Positions 1 through 6,657 of a stretch of DNA of 15,360 bases are shown in pieces (the first letter of the stretch is position 1; each line of letters opens with the position of its first letter). Source of the DNA: an uncultured Roseburia sp. GTDB lineage: Bacteria; Bacillota; Clostridia; Lachnospirales; Lachnospiraceae. The stretch spans positions 1-15,360 of the forward strand of contig CAMSEJ010000014.1 in the NCBI GenBank assembly GCA_947057405.1, written 5' to 3'. The notes under the pieces were generated by a model. It was given only the letters and a program-made list of their open reading frames with translations, had not been told where the DNA came from and ran no database searches. The translations under genes and the position numbers were made by a program.

Positions 1-2
1 CT

Positions 3-416
3 ACAGCATACATCATAATTGGGTTGTACCCGGTTCTTCCCTTATCTGAACAATTTAAAGTATATCAAACCCTGAAACCGGACGGAGTGTTCATCTTTAA
101 TATGGAACATCCGGTTTTTACCGCAGGCGTTTTTCAAGACTGGATTTATACCGAAGAAGGAACCCCTCAATTTTGGCCGGTTGACAATTATTTCATTCCG
201 GGAGAGCGGCGTACACGCTTTTTGGGGTGCGATGTGGTAAAACAGCACCACACGCTCACCCAAATATTGATGGGATTACGAAAAAACGGCTTTGTACTTA
301 ACGCTGTGGAAGAGGCACAGCCGCCCGAAGAAATGATGCATATTCCGGGAATGCAGGACGAATTGCGCCGGCCGATGATGTTATTGGTAAAAGCGTCGGC
401 AGGAAAATCCGCATAA
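3..416 (+). CDS. Class I SAM-dependent methyltransferase, C-terminal part (5' truncated by the window edge)
   Basis: This is the C-terminal half of a small-molecule class I methyltransferase, a family that transfers a methyl group from S-adenosylmethionine; the substrate is unknown. The reading frame is open from the left edge to the TAA at 414-416, about 137 codons. The visible hallmark is the post-SAM-motif strand 'LKPDGVFIFNMEHPVFTAG', followed by 'FLGCDVVKQHH' and 'RRPMMLLVKA' near the end, as in clostridial methyltransferases of about 240 residues. The SAM-binding glycine loop would lie upstream, outside the window. The TTG at 24 is internal, not a start. The first 20 or so residues before 'VYQTLKPDG' fit the family poorly, so a frameshift or decay near the edge is possible. 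Family assignment is fairly sure; substrate is not. Confidence 0.75.
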   Translation, partial: TAYIIIGLYPVLPLSEQFKVYQTLKPDGVFIFNMEHPVFTAGVFQDWIYTEEGTPQFWPVDNYFIPGERRTRFLGCDVVKQHHTLTQILMGLRKNGFVLNAVEEAQPPEEMMHIPGMQDELRRPMMLLVKASAGKSA

Positions 417-445
417 TGCCAAAAAGTGCGCAAAACCGTTGTCCG

Positions 446-463
446 ATCCGTAGTTTTACGGAT
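446..463 (+). other. Short perfect hairpin after the methyltransferase gene
   Basis: A 7-bp perfect inverted repeat (ATCCGTA / TACGGAT) with a GTTT loop lies 30 bases after the methyltransferase stop. No T-run follows directly, so it is at best a weak terminator. The rest of 417-578 shows nothing else I can name. Confidence 0.3.
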
Positions 464-578
464 GGCAGAGTGATTCTGGCAACTGCGGCATCCGGCCAGG
501 TTCTTCCCTGTCCGATGTGCCATACGAACACATACGGCTGCATTAAAAAAATCATTACCATATTTTTGTATTTTCATA

Positions 579-607
579 TTGTAAGTGCAACCAATGTTTT
601 TTATAAT
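579..607 (+). promoter_or_regulatory. Sigma-70-type promoter of the sialidase gene
   Basis: TTGTAA at 579-584 and a perfect TATAAT at 602-607 are separated by 17 bases, inside an AT-rich stretch that contrasts with the coding DNA. The sialidase ribosome site AGGAGG at 628-633 lies 8 bases before its ATG. I see no clear operator, catabolite-repression site or riboswitch. Confidence 0.7.
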
Positions 608-641
608 AATATAAAACAAAATATATCAGGAGGACACTATC

Positions 642-3600
642 ATGAAAAAACCAAAAACCTGTTCTACACTCCAAAAACGGGCTTTTGCCTTCTTTCTTGC
701 CAATACACTGGCATGTTCGGCGCTTCCGGTGCTTTCAACGCCGGTTTTGGCAGACGTCAAATCCGAACCGCTACTAAAAGCCGGAAGCATCGGCGCAAGC
801 GCCCAAAATTTTACAAAGGGAGACCCCTTTCCGGCGGGTACGGCAGACAGCGACAATTTCCGTATCCCTGCTTTGGTTACGACCGAAACAGGCGCTCTGA
901 TTGCCGCTGCGGACGCCAGGTATGACCGGATCAGTGCAGATGGCTCAGCCCCGGACGGCGGTGGATTGGATACCATCGCCTCCGTTTCCGCAGACGGCGG
1001 CAAAACCTGGTACTACAGCCTGCCGATTTATTTTCCGGACAGCAGGCAAAATGCCTTTACCGATGCAACTACCGTCATTGACCCTGCCCTTATGGTCGGG
1101 CCGGACAACACTGTCTATTGTATTGCAGATGCCTGCCCGACCGGCGTTACTACAATGGGCGAATTCCGCAAACCGGGCTGCGGCACCGGATATGTAGAGG
1201 TAAACGGCGAATGGCGCCTTGCTCTCACAACGGAATACACGACAAAAGCCAGAATCCGCCCGGATGCCGAAAACGCAGACTACGAATATTATGTCGGTGA
1301 TTTTGAGGACGGGTTTGCGCCTGTTTTAAACATGGAAGACGATTCCCCGTCGGAATATGTCATCGACGAATGGTACAACCTCTATTCGGACGAAGGCAGC
1401 GGAACGCTTACGGAGCTGACGCAGACGCAGGTGGACAGCGATACCGTAATCCAGCAGAATGTATTTTACGGCGATTCTGCGCTCCATGTTTATGAAACCG
1501 GTTATCTGTTTATGGTTTCTTCTAAGGATAACGGACGTACCTGGGAAAATCCTACTATATTAAATACACAGATCAAGCGTTCCGACGACGAAAACGATCA
1601 GGCTCTTTTGGTTTCCCCCGGCAAAGGGATTACGACAAGATCCGGTGATATCGTTGTCGGCTGCTATAACTGGAAACCGGGCCGCGAATCGGCGAGCATC
1701 ATATATTCGACAGACAACGGTGCTTCCTGGCAGCGTACCGAAGATATGGCAACCGTTCCCGGTACCGAAATCGACACTTCCTCCGAAAATGAAATCGTGG
1801 AATTAAAAGACGGCACGCTGCGCATGTTTTTCAGGCACGGAGGTTACATGGCTCCGGTAGGAAATCTCTGCTATGCGGACGCAAAGAAACAGCCGGACGG
1901 TTCATACCGGTTCGGGACTGCCGTACAGACAGACATTCCCATCCACAAAGGCTGTAACCTGTCCGCCCTTTCCTATTCCCGGGAAATCGACGGCAAACAG
2001 GTAATTATGATTTCCGCGCCTTCCGATATCCGTGCAAACGGGCAGATCTTAACGCTGCTGGTCAATGACGACGAAGACCGGACGCTTGAATGTATCGAAC
2101 GGCATCCCGTTGCCGGCGGACAGGGCGGCTACGGCACCTTTGTCTATTCCTGCCTGTCCGAGCTGCAGGACGGCTCTGTCGGGCTTTTGTGGGAGCCAAG
2201 CCACCGTGCAATCCGCTACAGCAGATTTGCTGTGGATGAAACCGGTGCAGTTACGGAATTTCCGTCCGAAATCCCGGTAGAGCTCCAAAAAAACGATTCC
2301 TACACCCGGAACAATTACACCGGCGCAGGAACCGTAACGGTACAGCCGGATGCTTCCATTGCAACGGTTTCCGTTTCCAAAAGTACATCCCTTGCCCTGT
2401 ACGATCACACGGGAACGGCAAATTCCTCATTTTCGGATGCTTTTTCCGAAACGCCCAATCCCGACCTTGATCTTTCGAGAGCCGAGTTTATCTTTACAAA
2501 GAGCGGAGCAGACAGCTGGACGATTTTAAACGAAGCCGCAGGCGTGTACCTGACAAACAGCGGGAATCAGACCGGGCAGTTTTATGAAAGCACGGCTTCC
2601 GACATGAATGTTGTTCCGGACGGAAATGCTTTTCGGATCTCCAACATCCAAAGCGGCAGGTACATCATCTTCTATCAGACACAGTCCAATTTTAACGCCA
2701 ACAGCAGCTATGACAGCGCGCTGACAGACTTCATATACGGACTGACCCTGTTTGAAAAAGATGCTTCTGCCACAGACGGCCCGATTCCGGGATACAAACA
2801 GACCGCCGAACTCACTTCCGGAAAAAGTTATCTGATCGCCTACCTGGATGCAAGCGGCAAAATCGCGGTGTTGTATACCCAGACCCAAAACGTCAACGAT
2901 ACAAACCGCTGGTATGTCAGAACCAAAATGATCAATCCCTCCGCAGAAAGCAGCACGGCAAACCTTACCATTACCGGAGTCGGAGAAGGCTATACCACAG
3001 CAGTGGTTGACGGTACAACCTATGACATCCATGTATCGGAAGATCACCCGGCGCCGTCTCCCGGCTGCAGCCATGCCCGGACTACCTTAAAAAACCAGAA
3101 ATCTGCAGGCTGCGAAGTAATGGGCTACACCGGAGACAAAATCTGCGACAACTGCAACGCCGTGATTGAGACAGGCTCCGTCCTCCCCGCCGGGCACAAC
3201 TGGGATACGGGCCGTATCCTGACTGCGGTTACGGAGCATACGGACGGCTTAAAGCAGTACACCTGCCAGACTGACCGCACGCACGAAAAAACAGAAATCC
3301 TCTATGCTTCCGCATTCTCGCTTTTGATGGACGCTTATAAAAAAGCGGGCGAACAGATGACCGAGCTGAAAGCCAATATCGGCTTGTACGAAAACACGGC
3401 ACCGTTTGAAGAAGCCTATGCAAAAGCAGAAGCCGTTGCCAAAAGCAAGGATGCCAGCCGCTCCGTGATGTACCGGTTAAAAGACGCGCTTACAGACACA
3501 GGCGCCGCTTTAAATATCAAACCGATGTCTGCCCTTCAGACAGAACTTACAAAAGCCATCCAGATTGCCAAAGCAGACATTGCATCCATTCCGAACGATA

Positions 3601-4430
3601 TCCCGGCGAATGTGCAGACCGCCTTTGAGACCGCCTACCGGAATGCAACCGCAAAAATACCGGACGGCATGACCGAAGAAGAAGGAGCCAGATACGTCTT
3701 TCGTGTATTAAAAGCCCTGCAGATTGCTCAAAACGATCTGAATCAGGCCAAAGCAAACGCCCTGCAAAAGGCGCTGCTTCAGGCAAGAACGCTCCTGAGC
3801 GAAACGATTGAAAAAGCCAAAGCCGCCTATGCAAACGGCGCTTCGGCCTATACCGAAAGCTCCTGGAAGACATTTGAAGCCGCTTACCTCGCTGCCGTAA
3901 ACGCTCCGCAGACAGCAGACGCAGCAGCATTAAACGGACTTTCGGACGCCCTGCAAAAGGCATACGCCGCGCTGCAGACAGTTTCTTCCTCTCCTGACAC
4001 AAATAAGACTACCTATAAAAACGTGCAGTATAAAGTACTGAGCGCCGCAAAGAAAACAGCAGCCGCAGTCAAATGCACCAACAAAAAAGCCGCCAAAATC
4101 ACCATTCCTGCTACCGTAAAAATTCAGGGAGTAACGTACAAAGTTGTGCAGATTAATGAGAAGGCGTTTAAAAACGCCAAAAAAATTACTTCCGTTACCA
4201 TCGGAAAGTATGTAACTCAGATTGGAAAGAACGCCTTTTATAACTGCAAAAAGCTAAAGACGGTAACCTTTAAAGGTACCGGCGTGAAAAAAATCGGCAG
4301 CAATGCCTTTCAGAAAACCGGTTCCAACATAACGGTTCGGGTACCGAAGGCCCTCAAAACGGGCAAAAAACGAACTGCGTTCCTCAAAAAACTTACGGGA
4401 AGCGGCATGAGCAAGAAAGTAAAAATGTAA
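642..4430 (+). CDS. Secreted multidomain sialidase (GH33) with FIVAR and BspA-type leucine-rich repeats
   Basis: Exported exo-sialidase that would release terminal sialic acid from host glycans such as mucin. A signal peptide covers residues 1-37 (predicted cleavage after VLA). The six-bladed catalytic domain spans about 55-535. It has the FRIP motif (73-76, Arg74), Asp boxes at 116-123, 294-301 and 356-363, further triad arginines likely Arg398 and Arg464, the glutamate likely Glu382, and the catalytic tyrosine in 'VYSCLSEL' (Tyr502). A long insert lies between Asp boxes 1 and 2, as in NanI/NanB-type sialidases. Then come an unassigned beta-rich region (about 560-800), a Cys/His-rich module (808-890), three FIVAR-like helical repeats (about 887-960, 963-1040, 1040-1112) and a C-terminal BspA/LRR_5 segment (about 1122-1262). 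There is no LPXTG anchor, so surface retention would rely on the C-terminal repeats. The start is set by AGGAGG 8 bases upstream. It stands alone, with no sialic acid transport or catabolism genes beside it. Confidence 0.93.
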   Translation: MKKPKTCSTLQKRAFAFFLANTLACSALPVLSTPVLADVKSEPLLKAGSIGASAQNFTKGDPFPAGTADSDNFRIPALVTTETGALIAAADARYDRISADGSAPDGGGLDTIASVSADGGKTWYYSLPIYFPDSRQNAFTDATTVIDPALMVGPDNTVYCIADACPTGVTTMGEFRKPGCGTGYVEVNGEWRLALTTEYTTKARIRPDAENADYEYYVGDFEDGFAPVLNMEDDSPSEYVIDEWYNLYSDEGSGTLTELTQTQVDSDTVIQQNVFYGDSALHVYETGYLFMVSSKDNGRTWENPTILNTQIKRSDDENDQALLVSPGKGITTRSGDIVVGCYNWKPGRESASIIYSTDNGASWQRTEDMATVPGTEIDTSSENEIVELKDGTLRMFFRHGGYMAPVGNLCYADAKKQPDGSYRFGTAVQTDIPIHKGCNLSALSYSREIDGKQVIMISAPSDIRANGQILTLLVNDDEDRTLECIERHPVAGGQGGYGTFVYSCLSELQDGSVGLLWEPSHRAIRYSRFAVDETGAVTEFPSEIPVELQKNDSYTRNNYTGAGTVTVQPDASIATVSVSKSTSLALYDHTGTANSSFSDAFSETPNPDLDLSRAEFIFTKSGADSWTILNEAAGVYLTNSGNQTGQFYESTASDMNVVPDGNAFRISNIQSGRYIIFYQTQSNFNANSSYDSALTDFIYGLTLFEKDASATDGPIPGYKQTAELTSGKSYLIAYLDASGKIAVLYTQTQNVNDTNRWYVRTKMINPSAESSTANLTITGVGEGYTTAVVDGTTYDIHVSEDHPAPSPGCSHARTTLKNQKSAGCEVMGYTGDKICDNCNAVIETGSVLPAGHNWDTGRILTAVTEHTDGLKQYTCQTDRTHEKTEILYASAFSLLMDAYKKAGEQMTELKANIGLYENTAPFEEAYAKAEAVAKSKDASRSVMYRLKDALTDTGAALNIKPMSALQTELTKAIQIAKADIASIPNDIPANVQTAFETAYRNATAKIPDGMTEEEGARYVFRVLKALQIAQNDLNQAKANALQKALLQARTLLSETIEKAKAAYANGASAYTESSWKTFEAAYLAAVNAPQTADAAALNGLSDALQKAYAALQTVSSSPDTNKTTYKNVQYKVLSAAKKTAAAVKCTNKKAAKITIPATVKIQGVTYKVVQINEKAFKNAKKITSVTIGKYVTQIGKNAFYNCKKLKTVTFKGTGVKKIGSNAFQKTGSNITVRVPKALKTGKKRTAFLKKLTGSGMSKKVKM

Positions 4431-4474
4431 TCTGTAATACCAAAGGACGCCGACATATTTTTTCGGAATTTAAA

Positions 4475-4500
4475 CTCCGATCTGCGAAATCAGATCGGAG
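4475..4500. promoter_or_regulatory. Perfect 10-bp inverted repeat between sialidase and the redox operon
   Basis: CTCCGATCTG and CAGATCGGAG flank a 6-base loop (CGAAAT), 44 bases after the sialidase stop and 52 bases before the next start. On the plus strand it is followed by AAAATTCTAT rather than a T-run, so it is not a canonical terminator for the sialidase. On the minus strand the flank reads TTTAAATT. It could be a weak terminator, an mRNA-stabilising hairpin, or a dyad operator for the downstream redox operon. It does not match the PerR-box consensus. No convincing -35/-10 pair was found in 4431-4552. Confidence 0.5.
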
Positions 4501-4538
4501 AAAATTCTATCTCTGTCCCGGACGCAGAGAGCAATAAG

Positions 4539-4544
4539 AGGAGG
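4539..4544 (+). promoter_or_regulatory. Ribosome binding site that decides the start at 4553
   Basis: AGGAGG is followed by two in-frame ATGs, at 4547 and 4553. The first leaves a gap of only 2 bases; the second leaves 8. The start at 4553 is therefore preferred, and it also gives the usual rubredoxin N-terminus 'MIYKCSICGY'. Confidence 0.75.
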
Positions 4545-4552
4545 TAATGACC

Positions 4553-5956
4553 ATGATCTACAAATGCAGTATCTGCGGGTATGTGTACGACGAGGAAAAA
4601 GAAGGTGCGCCGTTTTCCGAACTGGCCGAATGTCCTGTCTGCAAACAGCCGCAGGACAAATTTCAGGCGCAGGAATCCCGCCGGCCCGCTTCCCCGGACG
4701 AAGCGCCCCCGGATTTAAGCTATCCGAAGGAATTTCGGAAAACAGACAGCGATTACCGGTATATGAAGGAAATTCACCGGATGGCCGTGACCGGACAATC
4801 CGCCATTGAAGCAATGGGAACGCAAATGAAAATGCCGGACTGGGACGACGTGCTTGTACTCGGAGCGCAGTTAAATCCCATGCCCTTAGACGAACACGCG
4901 GAGGTATCCTTACAAACCGTCATCGGAAAACACGCACAAAAGCCAATGGTGCTTAATCTGCCGGTCTATATTTCGCATATGTCCTTTGGGGCGCTTTCCA
5001 AAGAGACGAAAATTGCCCTTGCAAAAGGCAGCGCGGCGGCCGGTACCGCGATGTGCAGCGGAGAGGGCGGCATCCTGCCGGAGGAAAAAGAGGCCGCATA
5101 TAAGTATATTTTTGAATATGTGCCGAACCGGTACAGCGCAACCGACGAGAACTTAAAATCCTCCGATGCCATTGAGATCAAAATCGGCCAGGGGACAAAA
5201 CCCGGTATGGGAGGACATCTGCCGGGCGGCAAGGTAACTCCCGAAATTGCCAAAATCCGAAATAAGCCGCTCGGAAAAGACGTTATCAGCCCTTCCCGGT
5301 TTCCGGGAATCAACACGGCGGATGATTTAAAAGCGCTGGTAAGCGATCTGCGCGCGCGAAGTGAAGGACGCCCCATCGGCATTAAAATTGCTGCCGGACA
5401 CATAGAACGGGATCTGGCGTTCTGCGTATACGCCCGGCCGGATTTCATCACCATCGACGGACGGGGCGGGGCAACGGGGGCATCCCCGTCCATTATCCGG
5501 GATTCCACCAGCGTACCGACCATCTATGCCCTTTCCCGCGCGAGAGCCTATCTGGATTCCGTCGGTTCCGACATCGATCTGGTCATCACAGGAGGGCTGC
5601 GGGTATCCTCTGATTTTGCCAAGGCGCTTGCCTTAGGAGCGGATGCCGTAGCAATTGCTTCCGCGGCAATGGTAGCCGCCGCCTGCCAGCAGTACCGTAT
5701 CTGCGGCACCGGAATGTGCCCGGCCGGAGTTGCTACCCAGGACGAGGATTTGCGCAGGCGGCTGCATATAGATACTGCCGCAAAACGGGTAGAAAATTAC
5801 CTGAACTGCTCTGCGGCGGAGCTGCGGACATTTGCAAGAATTACAGGTAATACGGATATCCACGATTTGTCCGTCCGCGATTTGTGCACCGTCAGCAGGG
5901 AAATATCCGAACACACAAGCATTGCACACGCAGGCGAAACGCCGGCGGATATGTGA
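4553..5956 (+). CDS. Rubredoxin-fused glutamate synthase-like FMN/iron-sulfur oxidoreductase
   Basis: Cytoplasmic redox protein of 467 residues. Residues 1-37 form a rubredoxin-like domain with Cys5-x2-Cys8 and Cys27-x2-Cys30. The remainder (about 75-450) is the FMN-binding TIM barrel of the glutamate synthase family, with 'SHMSFGALS', 'GQGTKPGMGGHLPG' and 'DGRGGATGASP'. Cys378-x5-Cys384-x4-Cys389 followed by 'PAGVATQD' matches the [3Fe-4S] ligand spacing of the GltB large subunit. The glutaminase (amidotransferase) and GXGXG domains of full glutamate synthase (about 1500 residues) are absent, so it is unlikely to be a complete glutamate synthase. A plausible electron path is rubredoxin Fe to [3Fe-4S] to FMN, or the reverse, but the substrate is unknown. 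It is followed after 27 bases by rubrerythrin, so the two are probably co-transcribed. Domain calls are firm; the reaction is not. Confidence 0.88.
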   Translation: MIYKCSICGYVYDEEKEGAPFSELAECPVCKQPQDKFQAQESRRPASPDEAPPDLSYPKEFRKTDSDYRYMKEIHRMAVTGQSAIEAMGTQMKMPDWDDVLVLGAQLNPMPLDEHAEVSLQTVIGKHAQKPMVLNLPVYISHMSFGALSKETKIALAKGSAAAGTAMCSGEGGILPEEKEAAYKYIFEYVPNRYSATDENLKSSDAIEIKIGQGTKPGMGGHLPGGKVTPEIAKIRNKPLGKDVISPSRFPGINTADDLKALVSDLRARSEGRPIGIKIAAGHIERDLAFCVYARPDFITIDGRGGATGASPSIIRDSTSVPTIYALSRARAYLDSVGSDIDLVITGGLRVSSDFAKALALGADAVAIASAAMVAAACQQYRICGTGMCPAGVATQDEDLRRRLHIDTAAKRVENYLNCSAAELRTFARITGNTDIHDLSVRDLCTVSREISEHTSIAHAGETPADM

Positions 5957-5983
5957 TGAAATATAATCCATCAGGAGGAAAAA

Positions 5984-6526
5984 ATGAAAACAACGAAATA
6001 TGCAGGAACACAAACCGAAGCAAATTTAAAAGCGGCATTTGCAGGGGAATCACAGGCAAGAAATCAATATACCTACTTTGCTTCCGCTGCCAAAAAAGAA
6101 GGCTATGAGCAGATTGCCGCCCTGTTTTTAAAAACGGCGGACAACGAGAAAGAACATGCCAAGATGTGGTTTAAGGAGCTGAACGGAATCGGCGATACGA
6201 AGGAGAACCTTACCGCTGCCGCGAACGGGGAAAATTATGAGTGGACCGATATGTATGAGGGCTTTGCCAAAACCGCAGAGGAAGAAGGCTTTCCCGAGCT
6301 TGCGGCAAAATTCAGGCTGGTAGGCGAAATTGAAAAGCACCATGAAGAGCGGTACCGCGCCCTGCTGCACAATATAGAAACGGCAGCAGTGTTCGAAAAA
6401 AGCGAAGTAAAGGTATGGGAGTGCCGCAACTGCGGGCATATCGTCGTAGGGACAAAAGCGCCCGACATCTGCCCGACCTGCAATCATCCGCAGAGTTATT
6501 TTGAAATACACGCAGAAAATTATTAA
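5984..6526 (+). CDS. rbr: Rubrerythrin (diiron peroxidase with C-terminal rubredoxin domain)
   Basis: Rubrerythrin reduces hydrogen peroxide to water in the cytoplasm of anaerobes, using electrons delivered through rubredoxin-type iron. The protein is 180 residues, close to the usual 180-190. The N-terminal four-helix diiron domain shows Glu22 in 'AGESQARNQY', Glu55-x2-His58 in 'NEKEHAK', the glutamate cluster in 'KTAEEEGF' (96-103) and the second iron helix 'GEIEKHHEERY' (114-124). The C-terminal rubredoxin domain has Cys147-x2-Cys150 and Cys163-x2-Cys166 ('CRNCGH', 'CPTCNHP'). The start is set by AGGAGG at 5973-5978. It is the second gene of a two-gene operon and ends before a strong terminator. 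No PerR box is visible nearby. Confidence 0.96.
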   Translation: MKTTKYAGTQTEANLKAAFAGESQARNQYTYFASAAKKEGYEQIAALFLKTADNEKEHAKMWFKELNGIGDTKENLTAAANGENYEWTDMYEGFAKTAEEEGFPELAAKFRLVGEIEKHHEERYRALLHNIETAAVFEKSEVKVWECRNCGHIVVGTKAPDICPTCNHPQSYFEIHAENY

Positions 6527-6536
6527 AGTTTATTTG

Positions 6537-6568
6537 AAGGGGGCGGTTTTTCTGCCCCCTTTCTTTTT
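6537..6568 (+). terminator. Rho-independent terminator of the rubrerythrin operon
   Basis: AAGGGGGC pairs with GCCCCCTT (8-bp GC-rich stem, 9-base loop) and is followed by TCTTTTT. It begins 10 bases after the rubrerythrin stop codon. Confidence 0.92.
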
Positions 6569-6594
6569 CCAGTAAATACATCCTGCAAAATATA

Positions 6595-6623
6595 TTGCAC
6601 TCTTTCCACTCAAACAGTATAAT
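6595..6623 (+). promoter_or_regulatory. Sigma-70-type promoter of the cell-wall hydrolase gene
   Basis: TTGCAC at 6595-6600 and a perfect TATAAT at 6618-6623 have a 17-base spacer in an AT-rich intergenic stretch. The ribosome site AAAGGAA lies around 6644-6650, about 8 bases before the ATG at 6658. No operator is evident. Confidence 0.65.
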
Positions 6624-6657
6624 AAAAAAATACTACGGATAAGAAAGGAACAAAAAA

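Noticed and set aside
188..619. Open frame of 143 codons on the minus strand (and a 169-codon plus-strand frame starting at 416 that runs into the sialidase)
   Set aside because: Both overlap well-supported coding or promoter sequence in another frame, have no ribosome site, and show Cys/Arg-rich composition unlike the real genes.
4475..4500. The dyad as internal adapter contamination, since it contains TCCGATCT and AGATCGGA, which also occur in Illumina adapters
   Set aside because: The match stops after about 8 bases on each arm and the flanking sequence diverges from the adapter. The dyad is a natural-looking symmetric hairpin.
4966..5523. 185-codon minus-strand frame opposite the rubredoxin-flavoprotein gene
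   Set aside because: Lies entirely under a gene with clear family motifs and has no start signals of its own.
4553..5956. Naming the flavoprotein gltB / glutamate synthase
   Set aside because: It lacks the N-terminal glutaminase domain and the C-terminal GXGXG domain, and carries a rubredoxin instead. The family name would imply a reaction that is not supported.
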